Shown here: positions 1-11,813 of the stretch, piece by piece
Layout: the number at the start of each line of letters is the position of its first letter
Position numbering within the stretch: position 1 is the stretch's first letter
NCBI GenBank assembly: GCA_037127255.1
Contig: JBANSL010000013.1
Span: forward strand, 4,218,188 to 4,282,187
Source: Persicaria tinctoria
Lineage: Eukaryota; Streptophyta; Magnoliopsida; Caryophyllales; Polygonaceae
Direction of reading: 5' to 3'
Length of the DNA stretch: 64,000 nt
Notes under the pieces: generated by a model
The model's input: the letters and a program-made list of their open reading frames with translations, nothing else
Databases searched by the model: none
What the model was told of the DNA's origin: nothing
Position numbers and translations under genes: made by a program

Positions 1-540
1 GAATAGGTGCTCAAAACGGGAAAATGATAGGATAAAACAGGTGAAGGAGATAGACGATTTGTTTTCTGTGTGTTTGAAACCCTAGCATACGATCCCCTCG
101 ATTATTCTTTACAACAAAATTATATCTTTTATATATATATATATATATATTCAAAAAAAAATCTCTAGCCCCCCCCCCCCCCCCCCCCCCCCGATTATTT
201 TCGTCTAGAATGCAATTTATCTTCTTTTTTTTTAATTAGAGGATAAACCTATCCTTAAAATGTTACTTTCCTTAAAATAAAATTTTACTTTAAAAAAAAC
301 TTAATTAATAAATGGTACGAAGTTTGAAGATTGAATTCCAACCCCAACACACAAAATTGCCGTGACATCTCTGAAATGTCTTCCCTCGCCTTCCCACCTC
401 ATTTTCGTCAACACCCTTTTTGGGAATTTCATGTAACCTTCCAAAGTCAATTCTCATTTGTGTCTCACATTTCATAGACAAATCAACTTAACTCTAGCAA
501 TTGTTTACCACAAAAAAACTTAACTATACCAATAATTAGG
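1..540. other. Intergenic, low complexity
   Basis: I see no gene here. The stretch has an (AT)n run at 131-150 and an uninterrupted run of 24 C at 169-192. The rest is AT-rich with no readable ORF of note. Confidence 0.7.
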
Positions 541-911
541 GCGATTATTCGAGCAGAACAAGTCGAGTATTGTCTGTTTATATGCAACTCGTTTAGAAAC
601 AAGTCAAGCTCAAACTGAGCTTAAATTTGGACTTGAGATTAAAAATGTACTCATACTCGTCTCTTTTAGGAAAAGAACGAGCTCGAACCGAGCTTTCTTC
701 GAGCATTAAGTAGTATAATTTGCTCAGAACATAGTAATTTAAACAAAATTTAAAAAGTTCATAAAACTCGAGCCGTTCGAGTTTAAGCCGAATTTTGAAC
801 CGATCTAAAAAATGTGTTCATATTCTGCGTGTTTAGAATATAAACGAATTCAACTCAAACTTTTATCGAGTCGAACCCGAACCGCGATCGAGCTGCTCGA
901 CTCAATATATA
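541..911. repeat. Decayed hAT-type MITE relic rich in GAGCTCG motifs
   Basis: The stretch is full of CTCGAG/GAGCTCG-type words in both orientations, the same vocabulary as the well-bounded hAT MITE at 9186-9636. I cannot find intact terminal inverted repeats or a target duplication. A related fragment lies at about 51965-52040 and another at about 36843-37210. Family assignment is inferred from this resemblance only. Confidence 0.4.
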
Positions 912-913
912 TA

Positions 914-1139
914 CTACCTCCGTCCAAAAATACATTGTCTTTACTATTCACGCACACTTTTTTAAGAAGGTAAAAACTATATAAAATATTAACTTTTTTA
1001 TTAATTTTTTTAATAATTACAAACTTATTGATAATAAGTTTGTAATTATTATAAAAAAAAGTTAATATTTTATATAATTTTTAACTTCTAAAAAATGTGC
1101 ATGAATAGTAAAAGTTCATGTATTTTTGAACGGAGGGAG
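914..1139. mobile_element. Stowaway MITE (Tc1/mariner type)
   Basis: The 226-bp element begins CTACCTCCGTCC and ends CGGAGGGAG, the classic Stowaway terminal inverted repeat, and is flanked by TA on both sides (912-913 and 1140-1141). The two halves fold back on each other almost completely around a centre near 1030. It is non-autonomous with no coding capacity. Related copies lie at 24375, 36427 and 52880, with truncated ones at 10668 and 55581. Confidence 0.9.
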
Positions 1140-1141
1140 TA

Positions 1142-3250
1142 TGATTCTACCTTGATATATTACATTTATATAATTATATATATATACACACATGGTACAC
1201 TAGCTTATCATATATGAGACCGTACACACTTTAATTTCAGTGTTTTCATCAACAACCGTTCTTATGATTGGGATATTTTATGGTTAGAATGAGTCCTATC
1301 GATCTTATCTATTTTAAGGCGGAGCCAGAACATTTTTGAAGAATTGCGGTGTCATTTTGAATCAAAATGTCATGAATTAATCTATATATGGATAAAATGT
1401 CATCGATTTGGGATAAAATATCATCATTTTTTACCATTAAGAATAAATAAATGAAATAACAAAAGAAAACTAACAAAATAGGGATGAGAAATGCAATATA
1501 ATAAACAATGAGTCAATACGTAACTTGTTGTACTCTTCACACACATACACAATAATGTCTAACTAGATAATGCATAAAATTTTAAAAGTTGTACGTATAA
1601 CTTCTTACCTAATTGTCGGTATAAGTAATATAATATCTCGTTGAAATTCAAGTGAAGTATAACTACAGTTTATTAAAATAAAACTAAAGTAATTAATATA
1701 GCTTTAATTTCTAAATATTCATAACTTTTAACTCAAATATCAGATTAGGGTATATTATATATCAAAACGAAGCTATTGACGAAGATTGTACACATAGATA
1801 GTTCGTCAAATAAGAGGATATGTGATCTCCAATGCGGATAGCTAATGGATCCTCATCCTTAATGTATGTGGTCGCTAGAGTCTTGTCCATCAAAACCATA
1901 GATTTACTAGTCACGAGCCAAGCCAAGAAGGCCATGTATGTGCACCACTATGAGCTATATATAGGTAGCTAGTATATAATTAATTAAGTTTTAAATGAGT
2001 ACGTAAAAAAAAAATATATATAATAGGAATAATTTAGAAATATTATTTAAATTTTAATTAGTTCAACTTTTTTTTTAAAAAATAAATAAATTTATAGGGT
2101 CGCTTGTCTTTTTTTAGGAAATTTTTTCCAATTCAGAGTTTGATTTTATGTCCCAAGGATATAGGATAGAAAAACCGATAAATAAAATCATGAATATGCC
2201 TCAATATTCTTCCAACTAGCTATATCTTATGACCAAATTATAATTTTCTAGAAAGTATGAAAATTAATGAAAGGTGGAGCAACAAAGGGAGACAAGTTCT
2301 GAAAGCAAATTAGGTTATGGTCTAACATCATCAATTAAGTAGTCCCCACACTCCACTTATATTTCTATATGAATGTGATGCCTCCTTTCATTTCACCATC
2401 AATTAGCATATTTGATTAACTAATTTTTTTTTAATATGATTAACATATTAAATTTTGGAAGTAGCAATTATGTTGAATAATTACATGTAGATTTATTTAA
2501 CAAGAGAAAAAACAAGTGCAATTTTTTATTTGGTCTTGATCCTCTACTCAAGCCATCAAAATTTGTCAAATCTTTTCTTCATATATGTAGCTTGAAAATA
2601 AATGGCTCTTATAAGTAAAATAGATCAAGTTTCAGTGTATAAGGTGTCATCCAATAATTAAGTGGCGAAACTCTTTGAAGACGAGAGGTAGCCATGGCCC
2701 CTCGAGCAGAAAAAATAAATGTTAGTTCGTAATATGTCTTTTTATTATATATTTAAGTAGTAAAAGAATACTTTGAATAACTAATTTTTTGAGGTTAGTT
2801 GTTAACCGACGAGTATTTCAATCTATAAATCAAATATTCAAATTTTTAAAACAATATTTTTTTTAAAAAAATATTAAAAAAAATATTGTGAATATGATAT
2901 AAAAAAAATGGAATACTTTTTTAGGTCCCTAGACAAACAATTCAAATTCCTTCAACACATTCAAGTTCTAACTTAAAAAAAAGTTCTTATGATATGATAA
3001 AGACTTTGAGTAAATTATAAACCACTCATAACATATCTCTCATATATTCAATATTCTAGGATTAAGATTTTATAGTATCCAACACACATATCATTTAATT
3101 CAAATTTAAGCATTACATAAGTCTACATAGATGGACAAAAAAAAATTCGAAACCCTATAGCAAAGTTTGTTCAATTCACTTGATTCTTATAAAGGGATCA
3201 AATTAAACATCACATTTCACTAGATATATATAACTAGTATATACAAATAT
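1142..3250. other. Intergenic AT-rich DNA
   Basis: I find no gene or RNA gene in this stretch. It holds short degenerate repeat fragments only. One is a 17-bp terminus at 2161-2177 that is the exact reverse complement of the end of the MITE at 57598-57786. Confidence 0.6.
2161..2177 (-). repeat. Solo terminus of the 57.6-kb MITE family
   Basis: These 17 bases are the exact reverse complement of 57598-57614, CGGTTTTTCTATCCTAT. The partner end cannot be found nearby, so this is probably one surviving end of a decayed copy. Confidence 0.45.
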
Positions 3251-3274
3251 ATATTAGCTTAATTTGGTATGGTG

Positions 3275-3414
3275 CGTTTTTGCTTGTTGTATTGAATTGT
3301 ATCTTTTTGCTTTCTGTTGTATTTTTTCTCAACAATCTTCTATCTGCTGTTGACCATCGAGATTCAAATATATCTGATTTCGATCATCCTTGCTTAATAA
3401 AAATAAAAATAAAA
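3275..3414 (+). mobile_element. 5'-truncated LINE 3' end, about 140 bp
   Basis: The segment ends in an (AATAAA)n-type tail at 3396-3414 and resembles the LINE 3' ends at 4627, 21750, 23143 and 36170 (the CTGCYGAC..CCATCGA..TTCAAAT core). It is bracketed by an imperfect direct repeat of about 20 bp starting ATATTAGSTTA (3251-3274 and 3415-3434, with two mismatches and a 2-bp gap), read as a target-site duplication. The small ORFs overlapping it are not genes. Confidence 0.6.
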
Positions 3415-4147
3415 ATATTAGGTTACTTTGGTGTGCCTTGTTTGAAAAGTACTGAATTGTATTGTTTGACAAAATCCTACACATTCCACCATTATCCACA
3501 AAGTAATGTTGGCTCCACGTAATGTTAAGTATACTTAGTGATAGACATTTGTATAGAAACTTAACAAGTACGTACGACCATATATATGTATCAACCCAAA
3601 AGTAGGGAGTCCACGAGATGCTCATTTCAAACCTTTGACCTATTTAACTTCTAGTTAGTTGGCCGTCTACCTATTACCTATATATATATATACACACACA
3701 CACATATACTCTATATATGTATATATATGAAAATTGACATTTTATTTAATTTGGCTCCGTTGAATTGCCATTTGTTTAGCAAAAATCTATGACCAAATCC
3801 TAGTTTTTTATCCGGTACCAAATTTGTGATTTTCTTCTATACTTGCAGTGTAATAATAGTTCATAATTTTAGTGTTGAATTAATATTTAGTTTATGCTTG
3901 AATTAGTTAAGCCACCACCTATTTAAATATGATAAAAATACAAATCCACCCAAAGAGAAAGCAACTTAACGTTACTTTATTGAAATTCTAGATTTACCTA
4001 ACCGGCCATTAGCAATGTGAACAATGACCCACTATTTTAGTACCCGTTATAATCCAAGCTTGTTGACGAGTTCTTACTTGTGTATACAATCTAAGATTGA
4101 TCAATCTCTATGTGCCTTTTTCGATCCTACAAATTTCCTAAACCTTT

Positions 4148-4287
4148 TTTTTATATGTTTCATGATAAATAAATTTAGAATATTGCATGTTAATAGGATG
4201 ATAGTAAGAGAAAATGATTTTTATATGTTTCATGATAAATAAATTTAGAATATTGCATGTTAATAGGATGATAGTAAGAGAAAATGA
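4148..4287. repeat. 70-bp tandem duplication
   Basis: Two near-identical 70-bp copies (4148-4217 and 4218-4287) lie head to tail. High identity suggests a recent duplication. No coding role is visible. Confidence 0.85.
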
Positions 4288-4626
4288 AACAAGGTGAAAA
4301 TGAAATATATATGTTCAATTTGATAGAAAGTTGATAGTTGAACAAACCTTCTCAACATATATTTTATAACACCGGCCTCCTCCAATCCAACATTAAATTT
4401 AATAAAGATCAATATAATAAAATAGAGCAACTTTGAGGTTCCCTATGAAATGAGGCATGAAAGGGAGCCACTATGAAGAAGTTTCGGGAGTTACAAAGGA
4501 AGCTTCGAGTTCATATGGGTCGTGGGTTGAGAACGAGAATTGAACCAAATCTTATTCATATATTATAGTAATAAATGTACTCTAATAGAATGTTCGGATA
4601 TGCTCGGATTGTAACACCTCCATATT

Positions 4627-5055
4627 TTTTTAAAAAAAAATTATTAGGTAAAAATTCGAATGTAAGACAGACATGACTCATCGAGAGGCCGGCCGAAGTC
4701 GGCAGACGCCGAAACCGTCTAACAGAGCAATCTAAAAACAGAAACAGAAATACAATAATAGGTGTAATGAACCAAATAGAAATAAACTCTACAATAAACG
4801 TTCCAAGAAGATCAAACACCCGAACAGCTGAGGAAGCCACCGAAGAACGCAGCCAAGCACCACCGAACCGTAGCACCGCAGGCCAGTAGTACACCATGAC
4901 ACTAACTCCTGTGGGTAGTGCAGACGAACTCCAAGGAAACTCTATCCCGAATACGGAGTCGCCTTTGAGCGCATCACCACGACCCCAGCCAGACCCGACT
5001 ACATACTCCATGCCCCCCAACCAAGCAGAAGATCTCCTAGAAACATCGGAAGCAT
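4627..5055 (-). mobile_element. 5'-truncated LINE insertion with 16-17-bp target duplication
   Basis: Read on the minus strand, this 429-bp insert ends in TTTTTACCTAATAA followed by an A-rich tail, typical of plant L1-type LINE 3' ends. It is flanked by the perfect direct repeat GTAACACCTCCATATT (4611-4626 and 5056-5071, plus one more matching T on the left). An ORF of 170 codons on the minus strand spans it but shows no domain I recognise and overruns the insertion boundary, so it is not called as a gene. Confidence 0.75.
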
Positions 5056-5074
5056 GTAACACCTCCATATTGAA

Positions 5075-6200
5075 TACGAACGGTAATTTATAACCGAATC
5101 TTAATTATCATTTTTTATGATAATATTTAGACCAATAAAAAAACTCACTTTTAAAATAGTTAAAATATACTGTAAAATCTTGTTATTAATGAGATATAAA
5201 TAGATTCATACCCATGTAATTTGCTTATGTAAAATTTATTGTTAAAAGTCAAATCAACTTCCATCCTCGCTCAACCAGACTAGCTTCTACTTGGTTATGA
5301 ATCTTTTTGTAGGTTATTTTTCTCATTTACTTTGGTCGATTAGTTCATAGATTATGATTTGTCGTGTTTGTCATTTCATTTGTACCTTGACTGATTATTC
5401 GCCTAGCGCTCTTAGTGCTCTCTCGATTTAACAGAATGGTTCACGAATTTTGACCCGACAAAAAAACCACTAGCGAGGGGGGGCAAGCAACGGGTACAGA
5501 GATGGAACGACCATCTCTTACCACCCCTATGGGGGGCAACTAGCATGAGCTTTATGCTGTGTTTAAGCAAAGACGCGTCTGACAACAGATTTATTTACAT
5601 CGGTCAGGATCCCGTGGAGTTGAACTCCGTGGAGTTGAAAGGATTACCCAATAGGAATGCATCGACCCTAAAAAATAAATTAAAAAATGGCTAAATGCAT
5701 TTAAATCTAAACCATTTATTTAGAATTAAGTGGTTAGGATTTAACCAACTTCACATGGAGTTATTTTAGCAACTCCATGAGATCCAAAGTGCATTTACAT
5801 ATACTTTTCCACGCCACTAGCTCTAATAACTCGGTTTAAAATTGTAATTTAAAACCCTATAGTACAATATTAAGCATACAAATTTGTAAAATAATATTTT
5901 ATTTATCACCAACTTACCAATACAAAAATGACATAAATTGAAATTCAACTTTACGTTTCTTTTAAAAAGGACCAGAAAAAAACAAACAAGATACCCAAAC
6001 ACTACCCAGTACCCACAGAAAATTTTTAAATCCACACTTCATAATCTCAACAAAAAAAAAAAGTTTGTGCATTAAAAAAAACACACATAAAAAAAAACAA
6101 ATGAAATGAAATGATACTTTAAAAAAAAAATCAAATTTATTTTTAAGAAAATGGTAGATAATTTTTTTTTTGGTCGGAAAAAATGGTAGATAATGGGAAC
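5075..6200. other. Intergenic, upstream of the DUF1442 gene
   Basis: I see no gene in this stretch. A short G-rich patch lies near 5475-5540. The segment 5990-6180 is A/T-homopolymer-rich and leads into the promoter of the next gene. Confidence 0.55.
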
Positions 6201-6239
6201 CAAATATCAGGTACCAAGAAAAGTCAACGATTTGCGTAT

Positions 6240-6246
6240 TATAAAA
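6240..6246 (+). promoter_or_regulatory. TATA box of the DUF1442 gene
   Basis: TATAAAA lies 188 bp upstream of the ATG at 6434, followed by a C/T-rich leader (6250-6390) typical of plant 5' untranslated regions. This is a sequence-based prediction with no mapped start site. Confidence 0.6.
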
Positions 6247-6433
6247 GGGGCGGCCCACTCCCTTGTTTGCTTTCTCATTCAACTTCCCCTTTTGGTTTTC
6301 CCTTTCTCTTCTTCCCTCTCTCCCTCCGAACCACTCACCGCCTCTTTCTCATCTTCTTAATCTCGAATCTAAGCTTTTCAATCTCAAAAACACTCCAATT
6401 CGAAAATCAAATCTGAAGAAACAGATTCTGAAA

Positions 6434-7264
6434 ATGAAGTTAGTTTGGTCTCCTGAAACCGCGTCCAGTTCCTACATCGACACCGTTCGATCTGTAAGTC
6501 GATCTTCCCACTGTTGATTAATTTTCGATTGCTTCTTGCTAATTTACTCACCGATCTCATACATGCATCATCCGATTGATGATCAAATTGATCCAATCGA
6601 TCAAGAAATTGTCTGATTTTTGGAATCTTGACTCCGGATTTCGCTTTTACAGTGCAAGCTAGATCAGGAATCGGGAGTAGCGGAGCTGATCTCGGCGATG
6701 GCGGGAGGATGGAACGCGAAGCTCATCGTGGAGGCGTGGCACCAGGGAGGAGTAATCGCGACGAGCATCGGCCTCGCTATCGCGAGCCGCCACACGAACG
6801 GCCGCCACGTCTGCATCGTCCCCGACGAGGCCTCGCGCTGCGACTACCTCCGCGCGATCGGCGAATCCGCGGAAGGAATCTCGCCGGAGGTGATTGTCGG
6901 AGAGGCAGAGGAAGTGATGGGGGAGCCGTCGCTCGACGGCGTGGACTTCCTTGTGGTCGATTGCCGGCGGCGGGACTTTGCTAGGGTTTTGAGGCTCGCG
7001 AGGCTCAGCCAGAGAGGGGCGGTGCTGATGTGCAAGTACGCGGGCTTGAAGGCAGCGTCGGGGTTCCGGTGGAGGAGCGTGCTGGATAGCGGCCGTTACC
7101 GACTGGTAAAGGCGGCGTTTCTGCCGGTGGGGAAAGGGATAGATATGGCGCATGTCGGCGTTGGTGGCGGAGGTAACGGTTTTGGCGGCGGGAGGCGGTG
7201 GGTCAAGCACGTTGACCACCGTTCCGGTGAAGAGCATGTCATCCGAACCTGCAGGGCAGTTTAG
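6434..7264 (+). CDS. DUF1442 family protein (two exons, 223 aa)
   Basis: Exon 1 is 6434-6493 (20 codons) and exon 2 is 6653-7264 with the TAG stop at 7262. The intron 6494-6652 starts GTAAGT and ends TTTTACAG. The product starts MKLVWSPETASSSYIDTV and continues with ESGVAELISAMAGGWNAK, then ATSIGLAIASRHTNGRHVCI, all as I recall for plant DUF1442 proteins. The family is often annotated as a Rossmann-like, SAM-methyltransferase-like fold, but its function is unknown and I see no proven catalytic motif. There is no signal peptide or membrane segment. A glycine-rich stretch lies near residue 190. Exon 2 is strikingly GC-rich against the AT-rich surroundings. A TATA box lies at 6240. The first small exon is supported by frame, splice sites and family resemblance. 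Confidence 0.9.
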
Positions 7265-8728
7265 GCATTTTCTGCTTTAATTAGAAAATCAGAAAGAAAA
7301 AAACATATTTTTATTTTTATTTTAACTTTCAATTTTGGAATTATGTGCAAATGTGATCTATTTTGTACAGTTAACAATTGGGAGAGTTAAATTAGAAGGT
7401 AAATATGCAACTAGCTACTAGTAAGTTTTGTGTGTGGGTTTAGCGGCGAGGGTCCTCTAGTCCAAAATAAAATCATAAAAATTAACCCTATTTATGGAGA
7501 AAAAAATAAAATATATTATTTTAATTTTCAACCAATAAAGTTAGAGGGATCATAAAATAGACCGTGATTTTGAATTAGACAATCTTCTTCGGTGTGTTTA
7601 GTGTTGATTTTTGGGTGGTGGAAGAACAAATGAAAATGAAGTGGCAATTGTCTTATTTGATTTTATCATTTATGTTTAATTGTATTTTTACATTTGAGTA
7701 ACTTTACTCTTCCGTTTTAAGTTTTTATTGGGATTCAAGAATTGTTGATAAAAATTGTGGATAATTACATTATGTTTGGATGATGAGAACTGAAGTGATT
7801 TTTAGGAAGTGAAGTGATTGGAAAATAAATTTGGTGTTTGAATGGACAGCTGACTAACTGCTCAATAACCGCTCAATTTGATGAGAATTCTCACTCTATC
7901 AAAAAGGTGAAATTTGATGGGAAAGTGGAATCATTCCCCTTCCTTTCACTCCCTTTCCCTTTCTCAAATTCTCACTCCTTCCTATCCCTTAAAAAAACAG
8001 TTGTCAAACAAAGGATTAATGAGGAGTATAAATGTGATAAATTTATAATTTTCTTAAATCTTAATTAGTGTGCAAAGATTGAAAGAACTTATATAGTTGA
8101 ACGGGGATAGTAAATGTTTCATTTTTGCATTAACAACTCATGGTGAATTGTTTGGTGTTGTATAATGATGGTACAAATCTTTTCCTTTTATAAAAGAAAA
8201 AAGAATCGAAGTGAGTCTGTGGTTGATTCTATCTTAGTCATTCAAATCGGATCAAAGTGAGTAAGTCAATCAACGGTTTAAGTTGTAATTGATCTGAACT
8301 CATATTTTGTGTTTTGATCTAGACGAGTAGCGATACACATCGTGTCGATATACTTGAGAAAACATTGAATATACTGGATCGAAGCTTCGAAATGCCAAGT
8401 TGGTCAGTTGGGCAATAGGTCAATGGAGAGTAACACAGTGATGCCGTTTAGATAGAGATTTGAATAAAAGGACGTGGCTTGTACGCAAACAAAGGAGGTA
8501 GTTGGTTTTCTTCCATTGACAAGTTGCAGTTTGTGTTCTCTCCTCTTCCTTAATTCGCAAGAGACAAACATCCAACACTCAAAGCCTATTTAATAACCCA
8601 CCCACCAGCCACCAGGCACCATACCACTTGTTATATACAGTAATTGACACGGTACGACACGAGGATACATCCATAAATCTTATTGCAATTTCACGTTCGC
8701 TGTAGAGTCCAAATAAACTAAAATATAA
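7265..8728. other. 3' flank of the DUF1442 gene, then intergenic DNA
   Basis: The first few hundred bases are probably 3' untranslated sequence. About 7755-8020 looks like a decayed MITE (TGTTTGGATGATGAGAACTG near one end, TTGTCAAACAAAGGA near the other), but its ends do not match well enough to call. No gene is supported. Confidence 0.5.
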
Positions 8729-9166
8729 GGGGTTGTTTGGTTATCACTCTACTTCCCGAGAAGTTTAAAATTCTAGGAAGATGTGTTTGATATGTTTTTT
8801 TTTTAAATGAAAAAAATCAGAAATTTCAATTTTCATGGTGGAATTTAACTTACTATTGAGGGATAGCCGGGTAGGTAATATCGGTTTCCTTGAATTTTTT
8901 TTTTTTTTAAATCTCCTATAATTTGTTTTTTATAAACAAAATCTCTAATTTGTCCAGTATAAATTTTGATTTTAAACAAAAAGCAAAAAGTTACAAGAGT
9001 AATTTTAAATAAATTACTATGAAAACTCCAACCAAACAAATCATAGGAATTGAATTTATGGGAAATTATTTCAGACTAAACATATTTTTACATTTTCCAT
9101 AAAGTAGAATTCATGAAAATTACATATTACGGGAAGTCTACTTCCCACGTTTAACCAAACGAGGCC
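8729..9166. mobile_element. Harbinger/Tourist-like MITE
   Basis: The 438-bp element has terminal inverted repeats running GGGGTTGTTTGGTTA on the left and GGCCTCGTTTGGTTA when the right end is reverse-complemented, extending into a shared CTACTTCCCG-type block. The flanks are TAA and TTA, compatible with a TWA target. Internal sequence is AT-rich without coding capacity. It abuts the hAT MITE at 9186. Confidence 0.65.
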
Positions 9167-9185
9167 TTAGATAATGGCTTTTTTC

Positions 9186-9636
9186 TAGGGGTGTTATTTT
9201 AGTCAAACGAACCGATTAGGGGCTGCCCGTATTCGGCTCGTTTTTGTTCAAGCTCGAGCTCGGCTCGAATTTTTGTCGAGCTTAGAAGTGAGCTCGAACT
9301 CGGCTCGCGGGCATTTGAACAAGCTCGAGCTCGAGCTTGTTTTGCTCGTTTTTTGTCGAGCCGAGCTCGTGTTATTGTTGTAGCTTATTTTTGCTGGAAG
9401 TTCATTTCTGAGCTCGTTTTTTAGCTCGTACGCTCGTTTGAATGCTTGAAGTGAACGAAACTGATTTGAGAGAAACCCTTAAACTAAAGGGGGAAAAAAA
9501 AGCACAAGGGTAAATTTGTCCGAGCTACTCGAGCTCGGGAACCTGCTCGATCTCGGCTCGTTTTTCAAATGTGAACAAGCTCGAGCCGAGTTTTTCGAGT
9601 TGAATCCGAGCAGCTCATGTTCACATAACACCCCTA
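9186..9636. mobile_element. hAT-type MITE with 8-bp target duplication
   Basis: The 451-bp element starts TAGGGGTGTTAT and ends ATAACACCCCTA, a perfect 12-bp inverted repeat. The 8-bp CTTTTTTC occurs immediately on each side (9178-9185 and 9637-9644), the duplication length of hAT elements. The interior is packed with GAGCTCG/CTCGAGC words. It is non-coding and non-autonomous. Confidence 0.88.
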
Positions 9637-10019
9637 CTTTTTTCTTAATAAAAAAAACGGAGCAAGTGCAAAAAGTGGGAGTGGCATCTTCCATATCTGA
9701 TATGACCTGGCAACAGATTCGATCTAAGAAGCAAAGATAAGATCTTGATGAAAACAAACAACTCTGAAAGTCAGATGAGTGTATAAATTAAGGCCAATTT
9801 GGGCATGGTTGACATTACTCTAAAGTCTAAACCAACCCAATTTATGTATAATTATATGTGCTAGGTTTTTGACCTTCTTAATTGGTTGATTCTTGGTGGT
9901 TAAGTACACAATCTCACTATAATATCCATCAACTACAAACTTGCACACGGATCAAGCAAAGGCGGAGGATTTTGCTTCAAGCTTTATATAACTATACAAA
10001 TTCTATAGTATAAATATTT

Positions 10020-10043
10020 TATGTGTGTGTGCGCGCGCGTGTG
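10020..10043. repeat. (TG)n(CG)n alternating purine-pyrimidine tract
   Basis: A 24-base uninterrupted alternating tract consists of TG repeats, then GC repeats, then TG again. Such tracts can adopt Z-DNA in vitro. No function is implied here. Confidence 0.7.
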
Positions 10044-10430
10044 AGAGATTGATGTATCTGCACAAGCAAGCACGATTATGGTAAAATAAACGCCGGTACC
10101 ATATATATTTTCGACATTTTACACACGTTTCATGGGTCTTTATCATGAATGATTCACTAGCTTTGAACATGCTCTATTCTCATAGCTCGAACTCGATATC
10201 TTTGATTGAGCATATAAACTCGAAATCGGGTAAGAATTTGAAATACTAATAATTGGTAAATCGAAAGGGCGATAAATTGACAGACAAATTAACTGTCGTA
10301 AAACGGTGGAAAATGCAAAAGCAATAGCATGATGAAGGAGAAAGGAGGAGCTCAAAGCCTTTGAATGAAGCAGTAACAAGGCAAGATAGCCTGAAGTCGA
10401 AGATGATGAAGGCTCGGAGAAGGAGAGCGA

Positions 10431-10500
10431 ATAGCCCATTTAATTATGTGGATATTGAATGTGGGCTATTATTGTATAGCCCATTTAATTATGTGGATAT
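10431..10500. repeat. 45-bp-period tandem duplication
   Basis: A 25-base block beginning ATAGCCCATTTAATTATGTG occurs at 10431-10455 and 10476-10500, with a weaker third start near 10511. Confidence 0.75.
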
Positions 10501-10667
10501 GGATTGGCCTATTGTATAGCCCAATCACAATCCTTCAATAAGCACTTATGTGAGAGGGCAAGAAACCCAAATCCAATTGTTTAAATTAAAGATATTTTCC
10601 CTTTAACAGCAGGCCCATCCTCTTTCCGAAACCCAAGCCCAAGACAATTTACATATTTCGCAAAATA

Positions 10668-10785
10668 CTACCTCAGTCAATTAAAACTTAACGTTTTACT
10701 ATTCACGCACGTTTTTTTAGGTATTAAAAACTATATAAATTTTTAATTTTTTTTTAATAAGTTCATACTTATTACAAGTTTATCT
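10668..10785. mobile_element. Truncated Stowaway MITE
   Basis: The segment begins CTACCTCAGTCA after TA and follows the Stowaway interior (TTTACTATTCACGCACG, then AAAAACTATATAAA), but the right half and right terminus are missing. Confidence 0.65.
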
Positions 10786-10908
10786 GTAAAGGATTGGGTC
10801 AAGTGAATTATGGGCTTAGTGTGGATGTAATTGGGCTAAAAGAAGCATATGGGCATAGAGCCTATTTAAGTAGAGACCTGCAGCAATTGTGGGTTATCAA
10901 AAAAGAAA

Positions 10909-11804
10909 GGCCAAATTGCAGAAAACCACCCTTTAAATAGGCTGTTTTGCGTGAAACCACCCCTTAAAACAAAAATTGCAGAAAACCACTCTTTAAAACT
11001 ATTTTCTTTGCAAAGTCACACCCATCACCCACTTTTTGTTAATTAAATGTTAAAGTGCATGAAAATCAATTATATCCCTTATTATTATTATTATTATTAT
11101 TTTACTTTACCCAATCGGTATTAATTAATTTTTACCTTTTAACATGTTTTTCAAAAGTAATTTTTTTAATAAAATATCATTTTTTAAATATAATTTCACA
11201 CTTATTAGTAAAAACACTCTATAAAAAAATTGATATGATTGATGTTTTATATATTTTAAAAAGTGTATATTAATAAAGGGTTACTCAAAGAAAATACATT
11301 TTTAAAAAATGATATGTTATAGTATAGTTTTTATTATTCTAAAAATATATGTGGAATAGTGAACATATTTTTAGAATAATAAAAACTATAGGAAACATTA
11401 TTTTTTAAAAAAAAAAAAAATTTTCTTCAAGTAGCCCTAGCATTACACAATTTTTTTATATGTATAAAACATAAATTACACATCAATTTTTTATAGAGTT
11501 TTTTTGTAAGTATGAAATTATTTAAAAAAACATTTTTTTTATATTTAAAGTGTTTTTTGCTTTTGAAAAATATGTCAAAAAGTTAAATATCAACTAATAT
11601 CAATTGAAATGAGTAAAATAATACTAATAATAAGGGGTATAATTAAATTTCCACACACTTTAACATTTAATTAACAAAAATTGGATGATGGGTGTGACTT
11701 TGCAAAGAAAACGGTTTTAAATGGTGGTTTTCTGCAATTTTTGTTTTAAGGGGTGGTTTCATGCAAAACAGCCTATTTAAAGGGTGGTTTTCTGCAATTT
11801 GGCC
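10909..11804. mobile_element. Long foldback Mutator-like MITE, 896 bp, 9-bp target duplication
   Basis: The element starts GGCCAAATTGCAGAAAACCA and ends with its near-perfect inverse, TTTTCTGCAATTTGGCC. Similarity continues inward, so that the two arms of about 440 bp pair along nearly the whole length around a centre near 11350. The 9-bp AAAAAGAAA lies directly on both sides (10900-10908 and 11805-11813), the length expected for Mutator-like elements. No transposase is encoded. The small ORF at 11055-11273 is incidental. Confidence 0.85.
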
Positions 11805-11813
11805 AAAAAGAAA

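Larger units (their letters stand above)
9645..10667. other. Intergenic DNA with short repeats
   Basis: No gene is supported. The stretch holds an alternating purine-pyrimidine run at 10020-10043 and a 45-bp-period duplication at 10431-10500, listed separately. Confidence 0.5.

Noticed and set aside
3280..3522. Plus-strand ORF of 80 codons
   Set aside because: It starts inside a LINE tail, crosses the inferred target duplication and has no recognisable domain.
4556..5068. Minus-strand ORF of 170 codons
   Set aside because: It spans a bounded 429-bp retro-insertion and overruns its left edge, so it is not an independent gene.
6628..7237. Long ORFs in other frames over the DUF1442 exon
   Set aside because: They are shadows caused by the GC-rich exon; the DUF1442 frame has clear family resemblance and splice sites.
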